34,647 bases of DNA, taken from Verrucomicrobiales bacterium (GTDB taxonomy: Bacteria; Verrucomicrobiota; Verrucomicrobiia; Verrucomicrobiales; DEV007). The stretch is from positions 1-34,647 of the forward strand of contig JAPYUT010000041.1 in assembly GCA_029940475.1 (NCBI GenBank). The letters run 5' to 3'. The position numbers were made by a program, and so were the translations under genes. Shown piece by piece: positions 17,705-26,700 of the stretch (the stretch's first letter is position 1; each line of letters opens with the position of its first letter). Under the pieces are notes generated by a model that searched no databases, was not told the origin of the DNA, and saw nothing but the letters and a program-made list of their open reading frames with translations.

Positions 17705-18637
17705 ATGGCGCGCCGATTAAGCAGCATTGCACCGGACTGGTGGGATTATACCACCTTGGATGAAGGGATCATTCGTGATGCCGCACAACTCAGCATGGCG
17801 GACCTTGAGCAGTTGTCCCGACCCGGGTTCAAGGTTGTCATGTATGATACGCTTGAGGATTTCTACTTGGCGGAGGCTCTTGAGTATATCAATTGCTGGA
17901 AGCAGGCCAGTGCGGACAACCCGGCGGGCATCTGCGGGCCGATAGGGCCGACCGAGCAGTTGCCGCTGGTGGCGCGCCTGGTCAATGAACTGGAGATTGA
18001 CCTTTCCAGTGCCCATTTCTGGGGCATGGATGAGTGGCTGGGGGCGGACGGCAGGGAAGTCGACATATCGCATCCGCTGTCCTTTGAACGGGCTGACCGG
18101 GAGTTGTGCTTTGATCGTATTGCCGCACACCTGAGGATACCGGAGGAGAACCTGCACTTTCCGGCTGCGGATACCACACCGTATGCGGCTTCCTGGGATG
18201 GTGTGCACTGCGCGGTAATGCAGGGAGGACAGGGTGATATCAAACACTGGGCATTCAATGATCCGCCCCGTCGTGAGGGTGAATACGCCGATGCGCCCCC
18301 GAGCCCGGAGGAATATTGCAGCCTGGGCACCCGGATTGTGGAGTTGCACCCGATCACCCTTGCGCAGAACGCCCGCACCTCGGGTGGTGGCAACATTACG
18401 CTGGTACCACAACAGGCGATTACGGTGGGTCCGCTGGAGACATGGCGGGCAGGGAAAGTCTCGATCTGGCAGGCCGGAACCCATGATAATCCCCTGGGTC
18501 AGCGCCTTAGCGCATTAATGATTTCCAAGGGAATTGCCGATTGTGCAGTGCCGATGTCACTGCTCGCTGACCACCCGAACGTGCAATTTAACTACTACCG
18601 TGGCGGGCTTGGCACCTGCGGGATTGAAATGCATTGA
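17705..18637 (+). CDS. NagB-like glucosamine-6-phosphate isomerase/deaminase family protein
   Basis: 310 aa. It starts 2 nt after the PIG-L stop. Motifs line up with the NagB/RpiA/SoxR-like fold: [18 protein letters not shown] (phosphate loop region), [10 protein letters not shown] (DE pair matching the NagB catalytic Asp region, residues ~104-112), and [12 protein letters not shown] (residues ~177-189) matching the GxDGHIAFNEP block. In this block the Asp and His are kept, one residue is inserted, and the Glu of NEP is Asp. In Bacteroidetes a NagB-like domain and a PIG-L domain occur fused in one protein; here the same two activities sit as adjacent genes. Likely role: isomerisation and deamination of a hexosamine phosphate in the cytoplasm. 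The exact substrate is inferred. Confidence 0.82.
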   Translation: MARRLSSIAPDWWDYTTLDEGIIRDAAQLSMADLEQLSRPGFKVVMYDTLEDFYLAEALEYINCWKQASADNPAGICGPIGPTEQLPLVARLVNELEIDLSSAHFWGMDEWLGADGREVDISHPLSFERADRELCFDRIAAHLRIPEENLHFPAADTTPYAASWDGVHCAVMQGGQGDIKHWAFNDPPRREGEYADAPPSPEEYCSLGTRIVELHPITLAQNARTSGGGNITLVPQQAITVGPLETWRAGKVSIWQAGTHDNPLGQRLSALMISKGIADCAVPMSLLADHPNVQFNYYRGGLGTCGIEMH

Positions 18638-18713
18638 TGAATGCGCCCCATTGGGGTTGGTGCAGATACAGTAAATCCTTGTGCTGGTGTAAGCTGTCCA
18701 GCAAACTTCACCA

Positions 18714-20090
18714 ATGACTTCCCTTAAAATCTCCCGCAGGCGTTTTCTTGCTGCTTCCGGCAGCATTTCAGCACTGAACATTCTGCCTTCAGGCACTCTC
18801 TTTGGCAAGGATCCCAAGCCCAACAACAGGATGAACGTTGCCTTCATTGGCATGGGGGGACAGATTCAGGGTCACGTCGCAAACCTTCTCAATCAGGGCC
18901 AGCAAGTCGCAGCCTTCTGTGATGTTGATCCCGGGCAGATTGCCCGTTCAAAGAAGCGGCATGGGGAGAAAGTTGCCAAGGCAAAGGAATACAAGGACTT
19001 CCGTGAGCTCCTGGAAAAAGAGAAATCACTCGACGCGGTGGTCATTGCCACGCCCGATCACTGGCATGCGCCGATTTGCAAGGCGGCAATGCAGGCCGGT
19101 AAGCATGTCTACTGTGAGAAGCCGCTTACGCACACCATTGGTGAAGCGCGGGAATTAAGGGAACTTTGCAAGTCATCCAAGGTCGTCACCCAGACCGGCA
19201 ACCAGGGCAGTGCGTCTGCCAACCTGCGGCGCAGCATGGAGTTGATTGCAGCGGATGTGTTTGGTCCAATCCGGGAAGTGCACGTCTGGCATCCCCCGCA
19301 TGGCTGGCCTTCGGGGGTTGAGCGTCCACAAGGCTCAGATCCTGTGCCAAAGGGGATGGATTGGGATTTCTGGTGTGGCCCTGCGCCTCTGCGCCCCTAC
19401 AAGAACGGCATCTATCATCCTGCCAAGTGGCGCGGGTGGTATGATTTTGGCAATGGTTTCCTTGGTGATTTTTGTTGTCACTCCTTCAACCTGGCCCTGC
19501 GCTCCCTGCACCTTGACTATCCTTCAAGGATTTCCTTCCGGGGTGAGGGCCTTGGCAAGGAGACCTTCGCCAAGTCCTGCTCCGTGAAGTATCATTTTTT
19601 GAAAAACAGGAAACGTTCCCATGAGGTGGCTCTCCATACATATACCGGGGGAGGAAAGGACGTGCCGCCTGACTATGCGGTTGAGGCTGCCGTAAAGACT
19701 TTTGGCGGTCTTCCCCGTGTGGGCTGCATCTTCATAGGGGCCAAGGGAATGCTCTCCTCAGGGCTCTGGAACTCGCAGTGCTATATCAAGATGAACGGTG
19801 AGGAAAAATACGTGGGAGAGGGCAATCACGATGCGGCAAAGGCGGTGCCCAAGAGCATCCCCAGGGTCAGGGGGCACATGCATGAGTGGGTTGATGCCTG
19901 TAAAGGCAATGGCAGGACCTTTGCCGACTTTGAACATGGCGGACATCTTACCGAGATTGGCCTGGCAGGAATCGTGGCCCTGAAGATGCAGAAGGAGATC
20001 CAATGGGATGGAGAAGCCATGAAAGTCAAAGGGCATCCGGAAGCGGACAAATGGATCAACAAGCCCAATCGCGGCAAATGGCTGCTCTAG
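18714..20090 (+). CDS. Tat-exported Gfo/Idh/MocA-family oxidoreductase
   Basis: 458 aa. The N-terminus MTSLKISRRRFLAASGSIS is a twin-arginine signal, so the enzyme is folded with its cofactor in the cytoplasm and exported. The Rossmann part has NVAFIGMGGQIQGHV, then IATPDHWHAPICKAA and YCEKPLTHTI around residue 135 with the conserved EKP Lys. The central region has DFWCGPAPLRPY and WRGWYDFGNGFLGDFCCHSFN with a conserved His, the pattern of the large secreted Gfo/Idh/MocA branch abundant in PVC bacteria. It is probably the last gene of the run, followed by a hairpin at 20145. Family knowledge suggests exported members act as sugar oxidoreductases using a tightly held nucleotide, which would fit production of 3-keto-glycosides for the DUF1080 domain upstream. 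This link is inference. Confidence 0.93.
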   Translation: MTSLKISRRRFLAASGSISALNILPSGTLFGKDPKPNNRMNVAFIGMGGQIQGHVANLLNQGQQVAAFCDVDPGQIARSKKRHGEKVAKAKEYKDFRELLEKEKSLDAVVIATPDHWHAPICKAAMQAGKHVYCEKPLTHTIGEARELRELCKSSKVVTQTGNQGSASANLRRSMELIAADVFGPIREVHVWHPPHGWPSGVERPQGSDPVPKGMDWDFWCGPAPLRPYKNGIYHPAKWRGWYDFGNGFLGDFCCHSFNLALRSLHLDYPSRISFRGEGLGKETFAKSCSVKYHFLKNRKRSHEVALHTYTGGGKDVPPDYAVEAAVKTFGGLPRVGCIFIGAKGMLSSGLWNSQCYIKMNGEEKYVGEGNHDAAKAVPKSIPRVRGHMHEWVDACKGNGRTFADFEHGGHLTEIGLAGIVALKMQKEIQWDGEAMKVKGHPEADKWINKPNRGKWLL

Positions 20091-20144
20091 AGGAGATGAC
20101 GAAGCGCTGCAGCCTGATTCTCTTGAGAACCGTCCTATCCCTTG

Positions 20145-20166
20145 GCCATGCACCGTGGCACTTTTA
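20145..20166 (+). terminator. Candidate terminator after the seven-gene run
   Basis: Stem GCCATG / CGTGGC (one G-U pair) with loop CAC, followed by ACTTTTA. It lies 54 nt after the dehydrogenase stop and just before the convergent propeller gene ends. The T-tract is short. Confidence 0.4.
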
Positions 20167-20170
20167 TCCC

Positions 20171-21409
20171 CTAGAGCTTGAGGCAGACAATCTCCCTGTC
20201 GCTCCTGACAAAAATGTGGCCCTTTGAGTAAGCCGGGTGTGCCCATGTCTTGCCGATGACCTGGGCGCGGGAATGAATCTTGAAGCCACCCCGTGCAAGG
20301 GTGATTGAGAGCAGCTCCCCATTGGCATTGAGGATCAGTGCCCGGTCATCGCGCTTGCCGTCCCTTGCCCAGATCATGGTGGACTGGGGGTTCTTGTCTG
20401 CCGGGGTGACCGTGTGGTTATCCGCGTCATTCCATAGGCGCTTGCCGGTGGTGAGTTCAAAGCAACACAGGCCGTTGTTGCTATCCAGCAGGTAAACCAA
20501 CCCGTCGCGGTAAAGGGGTTGGGCCATCAGGCCGCGGATGTTCTCCACATCCTGCCACAGCATCCTGGCCTCCGTGGGGTTCTTTCCCAGCTTGATCGCC
20601 CTTGAGCCGTGCCAGTAGCCGCAGACAAGGACGGTTTCATCGTGGCAGATCGGCATGGCGATGGAGACACCATACTTGATCTTGTAGGGAACCGACCACA
20701 GCACTTTGCCTGTGTCCGGTGACATGCCGCGGATGTGTTCCGGTGTCCAGGCGAGCATCAGGTCCTGCTCCCTGTGCCTGGTAAAGACCGGGGTGGCGTA
20801 ACCGGCCGGGTCATCGGATCCCCGCCAGAGTTCCTTGCCGCTGTCTTTGTCGAAAGCGATATAGCCACCGCCCTTGGAGCCCAGTTGATAAATGACCGTG
20901 TGCTTCCAGATGACCGGTGAGGCGGCAAAGCCCCAGGTCGGGCGGCGTGCACCGAGCTTGCGCACGGTATCCTTTGACCAGATGACTTCCCCGCTCCCGG
21001 CATCCAGGCAGTGGATGTGGCCGACCGAGCCAAGTGAGTATGCCCTGCCGGAATGGATGGTGACCGAGGCCCGCGGGCCACTGTCGTAACTTAAACCTTT
21101 ATAGCTGGCGGCATAACGGTGCTCCCAGAGGATTTTTCCTGTCATGGCTTCAAGGCAGAGGATGCGCTCAATATCTTTTTTGTCAGGCCGGTCCATCGTG
21201 TAAACCTTGCCGTCACTTACGGTAACCCCACTGAAGCCGCCGCTGATTTTCTGTTTCCACAAACGCACCGGATTCTCCAGTTCCAGCGCCAGTCCCGGGC
21301 ATTGCCAGGTGCCATCGGCCGAAGGGCCACGCCATTGCGGCCACTGCGCGGGGCAGAGGCAAAGTGCTCCCCATGACAGCAGGAGGATTAAGGGCAGCAC
21401 GGTTTGCAT
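20171..21409 (-). CDS. Exported PQQ-type beta-propeller protein (outer membrane protein assembly BamB-like fold)
   Basis: About 412 aa from the ATG at 21409, chosen because MQTVLPLILLLSWGALCLCPA is a signal peptide; an ATG 9 nt upstream is also possible. The mature N-terminus reads QWPQWRGPSADGTW, a hallmark of PVC PQQ-like proteins. Repeated blade motifs follow: LEAMTGKILWEHRY, LDAGSGEVIWSKD, FDKDSGKELWRG, MSPDTGKVLWSV, FELTTGKRLWND. These are WD-like PQQ repeats, suggesting an eight-bladed propeller. Whether it binds PQQ or serves only as a scaffold cannot be told; the nearby Cys and Trp pattern of true quinoprotein dehydrogenases is not evident. It converges on the seven-gene run. Confidence 0.9.
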   Translation of the reverse strand: MQTVLPLILLLSWGALCLCPAQWPQWRGPSADGTWQCPGLALELENPVRLWKQKISGGFSGVTVSDGKVYTMDRPDKKDIERILCLEAMTGKILWEHRYAASYKGLSYDSGPRASVTIHSGRAYSLGSVGHIHCLDAGSGEVIWSKDTVRKLGARRPTWGFAASPVIWKHTVIYQLGSKGGGYIAFDKDSGKELWRGSDDPAGYATPVFTRHREQDLMLAWTPEHIRGMSPDTGKVLWSVPYKIKYGVSIAMPICHDETVLVCGYWHGSRAIKLGKNPTEARMLWQDVENIRGLMAQPLYRDGLVYLLDSNNGLCCFELTTGKRLWNDADNHTVTPADKNPQSTMIWARDGKRDDRALILNANGELLSITLARGGFKIHSRAQVIGKTWAHPAYSKGHIFVRSDREIVCLKL

Positions 21410-21418
21410 TCCATGCAT

Positions 21419-21769
21419 ACCCTAGCCCGGGTTGTCCGGGAGAAGAAAGATTTCTCTCAGCCCGCGCGCTTGCCCTTGCCACGAGTGTCATTTGGATAGT
21501 CCCAGCGAAGCGGGCAATCCTTTACCCTGACTTCATCTTTGGTATATCGTATTTTTGTCCATTGACCGGCAATGGGGAGGCGAACCTCCATCCATTCCCA
21601 GGCTTGGGGCAGGGCGGGGAAAGCAACCTTTAAGGACGGGGACCGAAGCCATGAAATAAAGCACATAGCAGGATAAGGCTCCCAAAAATTTCTAGATTTT
21701 CTGTCAAAAGTTGGGCAGGTTACAGGGTAGATTCGACTGCAATTCCCCAATTCAATCTGAACCTCAATA
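21419..21769. other. Divergent intergenic region
   Basis: About 350 nt between the propeller gene and the LamG-like gene at 21770, where divergent promoters are expected. An AT-rich stretch lies at 21675-21715. It contains a possible small minus-strand frame (21457-21666, listed separately). No recognisable promoter pair, operator or RNA gene was found. Confidence 0.35.
21457..21666 (-). CDS. Hypothetical small protein, doubtful
   Basis: 69 codons from the ATG at 21666; the open frame reaches further upstream to 21828 but that part runs antisense into the next gene. The C-terminal half (EWMEVRLPIAGQWTKIRY, then DCPLRWDYPNDTRGKGKR) has a natural amino-acid mix unlike a random shadow frame. 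I do not recognise a family. It has no signal peptide or membrane segment. It could be a real small gene, or the 3' remnant of a larger one that lost its start. Confidence 0.3.
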   Translation of the reverse strand: MCFISWLRSPSLKVAFPALPQAWEWMEVRLPIAGQWTKIRYTKDEVRVKDCPLRWDYPNDTRGKGKRAG

Positions 21770-23446
21770 ATGAAAACCGGACTTCTATCGGCGGCACTCA
21801 CCACCTGCTTGATTTGTCTTCCCGACACATCTGCGAGCCTGTTTGACGATGTGCCAGGGCTCTCGCCGGATGCCCGATCAGCACTGGTCGCCCACTATGA
21901 TGGCCGTATCGGGGTCGCGACTTCCGGCAACGTCGTCGAGTCCTGGACCCCGGTGGACGGTGAGGGCAGCTTGCTCCGCGGCATGGTTACCTCGTCCACG
22001 CAGCGCGGCAGCGGTACTGCTGAGCTCATTACCTACGACGGCAGCGACCGCTTGATTTTCGACGATACCAGCGTGGCTGCCGACGGCCGTTTTCTCTCGG
22101 GAAGCCTGGCCAATGCCGGCAGCCCCGACTTCACCATCTTCTGGCTCGGCCATTATCAGGACGGTGCGCCGTTTGCAAGCTCCGGCACCTACGCCTACAA
22201 CGTCGGGCTCAACGATATATCGCATCAGCGTGACGATGGCGGCGGCGGTTTTGTCGTGGAGATGTATAACGGCACGACCTATGCGGGTGATGACATCACT
22301 GCCTTCGATGGCATCGATACCATCTGGAGCACCGTCATCACCGCCACTACGCACGACACCTATACCAACGGGATGAATCTCAACCTTGCCGGCAGCCCGA
22401 CCAACAGCGTCGCTGCAAATGCGGCCATCGTCATCGGGGCGTGGAGCTCGGGCGGCTATGACCTGGTGGGCGAGATCCGGCAGATGATCCTTTTCGAATC
22501 GGCCCTCGGCGACGCCGACCGCGCACTCGTCGAAGCCTACCTTGGCAACCTCGGTGACTTGCCCCCTCAGCCCGATCCGGCTACCGTGCCGCCACTTGTG
22601 CTCAGCGTCGATGATGGCATCGGCGAACTCAAGTGGGACCTTGATGCCCACCTGCTCTTCTCGACCGATCTGGTCGAATGGTTTATCGAGGCGGAGGCGA
22701 CCTCACCGATGTCGTGGGAGATCGACAAGGAGAAGGAGTTCTTCCGCCTGGCCACCAGGTTTACCGAGATTCCGCGGGGGGTGGTGTTGCGCACGCGCTT
22801 TGCATCCGATACCTACCGCGAGATTGAATACCATGTTGATACCGGCGAGCTGTTTTTCCGCGGCGAGCAATACCACGGCCTTGATTATTACGGCAGCTCC
22901 AATGATTTCTGGTGGTGTACCCTCAATTCCGCAAGCCGTGGCTCCGGGTTGCTCGAGTTCCTGATGGATCACAACGATGATGCCGCAAAGATGAAAGCGA
23001 CTGCGCTTGACAGCGGATGGACGACATACGGGTCGGCCAACTATAGCTTCCTGACGCTGCAACCACTCTCTTCCCAGAAAGCCTACATCAACCATACTGC
23101 GCCTGCATCCGCCGGCCAAACCGACACGACAGAAGCCTACACGGCAGACTATGAGGCGATTGCCAACAGCCAGCTTCACTACGTGATTTACCGCAATGCT
23201 TCCGGCGGGACTGCCTACGTCGGCGTTGGCGGTCCCGGCCTTGATGATGCCACCGGCTCCCGGCATCCCCCAGGAGACGGCTCCTCGAACCGTGATAATG
23301 GCGTTCGTATTGATATCGCCCTGAAAGTGGTAATCGCTCTCTCGGAGGCTGATAAACTGGAGCTTATCAATCAATTCCTGCCCCTCCAGCCGATCTACGG
23401 TGATGCCACCGAGGCCTACTTCTACGAGCATGGGCCGGGTTTCTAG
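21770..23446 (+). CDS. Secreted LamG-like protein (concanavalin-type domain)
   Basis: 558 aa. MKTGLLSAALTTCLICLPDTSAS is a signal peptide at the first ATG. Residues ~25-265 form a LamG/concanavalin-like beta-sandwich beginning LFDDVPGLSPDARSALVAHYDG and ending with ILFESALGDADRALVEAYLG. This domain is repeated in the next gene (nt 26447-27158). Residues ~280-330 hold a small domain with HLLFSTDLVEW and FFRLATRF, similar to the C-terminal domains of its neighbours but here internal. The last ~220 residues (REIEYHVDTGELFFRGEQYHG onward) are not recognised. It probably binds glycan or surface at the cell exterior. No catalytic motif is seen. Confidence 0.82.
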   Translation: MKTGLLSAALTTCLICLPDTSASLFDDVPGLSPDARSALVAHYDGRIGVATSGNVVESWTPVDGEGSLLRGMVTSSTQRGSGTAELITYDGSDRLIFDDTSVAADGRFLSGSLANAGSPDFTIFWLGHYQDGAPFASSGTYAYNVGLNDISHQRDDGGGGFVVEMYNGTTYAGDDITAFDGIDTIWSTVITATTHDTYTNGMNLNLAGSPTNSVAANAAIVIGAWSSGGYDLVGEIRQMILFESALGDADRALVEAYLGNLGDLPPQPDPATVPPLVLSVDDGIGELKWDLDAHLLFSTDLVEWFIEAEATSPMSWEIDKEKEFFRLATRFTEIPRGVVLRTRFASDTYREIEYHVDTGELFFRGEQYHGLDYYGSSNDFWWCTLNSASRGSGLLEFLMDHNDDAAKMKATALDSGWTTYGSANYSFLTLQPLSSQKAYINHTAPASAGQTDTTEAYTADYEAIANSQLHYVIYRNASGGTAYVGVGGPGLDDATGSRHPPGDGSSNRDNGVRIDIALKVVIALSEADKLELINQFLPLQPIYGDATEAYFYEHGPGF

Positions 23447-23702
23447 CCGGGCGCATTTTTTTATCTTGAGCTGCCAAGGCAGATTCTTCTGTTGCTAAGG
23501 AACCGGTGGCCTCGTTGACTTGCATTGATCGGGCCCATTCTTGCTTCTTTCATTCATGCCGTGATTCCTCTTCCCTTGGTTTCACGTTGTGAAGAGCCTT
23601 TGTAACTCAGAAAGACATTAAAAAATGCGTTTTTTATCCTTCGTTTTGCAGGCAGCAAAGGATAAAAGAGAAGCTTTAACACCTTATAATCAGCAATATA
23701 GA
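23447..23702. other. Intergenic region upstream of the giant repeat protein
   Basis: About 256 nt. A run of seven T residues starts at 23456, 9 nt after the previous stop, without a good stem. A frame open from 23625 continues into the next gene, but its first 26 codons lack a signal peptide and overlap a -10-like element, so I treat it as non-coding leader. Confidence 0.4.
23685..23690 (+). promoter_or_regulatory. Candidate -10 element (TATAAT)
   Basis: Exact TATAAT 12 nt upstream of the chosen ATG at 23703. No good -35 hexamer stands at the usual spacing. If used, the message would be nearly leaderless. Low certainty. Confidence 0.25.
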
Positions 23703-26700
23703 ATGAAAACCTGCACTTTTTCCATTGTCATTACTGCATCAATCCTGTTGGGTTTCATGCCCTGCCCCAGCCATGCCGCCATCTTGCCGTCACCGACTGC
23801 GGAGACTACGCACTGGTCGTTCTCCTCATCGACCACGGCTCCGGATTTTGGTCCTGCGACCATGACAGCAACGGGCGCGACCGCCACCACTGATACTTTC
23901 GTGACCGAGACGGTCGGTGGGAGCAGCGCGACGGTTCTCGATTTTACCCCCCGCGCGGCGGCCTCGGACGGCTATGCGGTGCGCGCCGGCATCGATGGAG
24001 CCACCGATGGCGGTAACGCAGGTGGCCTCGAGATTTGGACGATGGTGCTGGACATTCGTTTCACTGATGCCGGGCAAGCCTACATGGGTATCTGGAATGG
24101 GAATCCGAACAACGCGAACGATGCCGAATTATTCATTCGTCCGAACACTGGCGGCTTTTGGAGTGGTGGCACGGGTAGCATTGCTGCTGGCAGTCTCACC
24201 CTTAACCAGTTTCATCGCATCGTGTACCGCATCGACGACCTGGCCAATGTCCTCGACATCTTCGTGGATGGCGTCAAAGTCGCCGGCCCTATCGTGGCCC
24301 CGGATTACATCTACGATGGGGATCCCAACCCGTTTGCGTTCCTGGGCGACAACACGCCGGGCGAAACGGGCTCCGGGCAACTTGCTGCCTTCGCCTTCAC
24401 CAACACTCTCTTAAGCGACGCTGAGATCGAGATCCTTGGCACGCCCGATGCGTCCGGCATCTTCTCGAGGATTACCACAGACGGACTGGTTGCTTATTTT
24501 GACTTCGACTCGGATAGCGTCGCTGACACCTCGGCTGCCCTTGGCGGCAGTGCCTCGACCAACGACGGCTCGTGGACCGGCACTCCAGTCTACAAGGACG
24601 GTGCCTTCGGCCGCGCGGCGGAGGTCGGTGATGGTGGAGGATCCAACTTTATCACCTCAAGCGGGGACGAGTTTGACTTCGGGGCGGACTCAAGTTTCAC
24701 CGTGGTCTACTGGCTCAATACCAATGCTGCCGTGCCCAGCGACCCGGCAATCATTGCCGGCGGCGGCAAGAACTGGTCGTCAAGCGGCGGTTCGCTTGGC
24801 TGGGTGTCGTTGATGGGCGGTGGCGATGACCTCAAAGCCAACGTCAGCGACGGCTCTACCCGTGCCGATACCTCATTGATCGACATTGACCACGACGCCT
24901 ACTGGGACGGCCATACCCTCGACGCAGAGCGGCATCTCCTCGATGAGGGGGGGGGTCACTGGAACTTCGTTGCCATTGTCGTCGACCGTGACTCGCAAAC
25001 ACTCACCAACTACGCTGCTGACGAATGGGTCTTGGCGGACAGTACCTCTTGGCGCTCGGGAGTTGCTGGCCAGGACTTTGGAGACGATAACTCATCACCG
25101 GCTTCTATAAATATCTCCACTATTGGGGATCTCACTGCCGGCAACCTCAATATCGTCATGGGACAGGACGGCGATGGTGGCGGCTATAGCCTGCCCGCCT
25201 CCGGCCTTGATGATGTCTCGGTCTGGAACCGTGCACTCAGCAGGGGCGATTTGTGGGAGATTTATGCCGAGGCACGCACAAATAAAAAACAACTCAGTTG
25301 GATTTTATTGAAAAAGAATTGCCCGTCGGGATTGCAGGGAACCTTGAGTTCAACCGAACCCTACACGGTCGACCTTGCCTGGTTGGCCCACCAGGGACTG
25401 GATTCCACCGGCATCGAGGTATTACTAGGCAATGATGTCATTGCAACCCTTGCTGCCAACGCCACCACCTACACCCACAATCCCGACCTGTCCGCCGGGA
25501 GCGGCACAGTCGAGTTGGACTACAGTGTGCGCATGACCGGCGGGGAGGACAGTGCCCACTGTGATCCGATCACTGCCAAGGTGCTGATACATACCGGGAT
25601 CTCCGTAGACGGCCTGGTCGCTTATTTTGACTTCAACTCGGATAGCGTTGCTGACACCTCGGCTGCCCTTGGCGGCAGTGCCTCGACCAACGACGGCTCG
25701 TGGACCGGCACTCCAGTCTACAAGGACGGTGCCTTCGGCCGCGCGGCGGAGGTCGGTGATGGTGGAGGATCCAACTTTATCACCTCAAGCGGGGACGAGT
25801 TTGACTTCGGGGCGGACTCAAGTTTCACCGTGGTCTACTGGCTTAATACCGATGATGCCGTGGGCGGCGACCCGTCAATCATTGCCGGCGGCGGCAAGAA
25901 CTGGTCGGGAGCCGGCGGTTCGCTCGGCTGGGTGTCGTTGATGGGCGCAGACGATGATATTAAGGCCAACGTCAGCGACGGCTCGACCCGTGGCGATACA
26001 GGTTACATCGACATTGACCACGACGCCTACTGGGACGGCCGTACCCTCGACGCAGAGCGGCATCTCCTCGATGAGGGGGGGGATCACTGGAACTTCGTTG
26101 CCATAGTCATCGACCGCGACTCGCAAACACTCACCAACTACGCTGCTGATGAATGGGTCTTGGCGGACAGCACGTCCTGGCGCCCGGGAGTTGCTGGCCA
26201 AGACTTTGGAGCTGATGGCTCATCACCGAGTACTATAAATATCTCCAATATTGGGGATCTCACTGCCGGCAACCTCAATATCGTCATGGGACAGGACGGC
26301 GATGGTGGCGGCTATAGCCTGCCCGCCTCCGGCCTTGATGATGTCTCGGTCTGGAACCGTGCACTCAGCAGGGGCGATTTGTGGGAGATTTATGCCGAGG
26401 GACGCACAAATACAAAACCACTCAGTGCGATCGTTCCAGGGGGACTTTTCGCGGATATCCCGGGATTGTCAGCGGAAGCCCAAGCTTCGCTGGTGGCGCA
26501 CTACGATGGGCGCACCGGGGTCACGACGACTGGCAGCACGGTGGATTCCTGGATTCCGGTTGATGGCAGCGGCAACGCATTATCTGGCATGGAGGTTACT
26601 AACACCGAACACGGCAACGTCGACGCCAGCCACATCTCCTATGACGGCAGCAGTACACTCACGTTTACCGACCCCGGTTCAGGTGGGCGCTATCTCGCTG

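Noticed and set aside
18647..18658. CCCC-ATT-GGGG hairpin after the NagB-like gene as a terminator
   Set aside because: Only 4 bp, no T-tract, and the next co-oriented gene starts about 55 nt later.
22703..23431. Minus-strand frame of 242 codons and another at 21878-22651
   Set aside because: Antisense shadows of the LamG-like gene at 21770-23446, which has a signal peptide and a known fold.
24480..26425. Tandem or CRISPR-like array
   Set aside because: Only two long coding copies, in frame, with unrelated sequence between them; no short spaced repeats.
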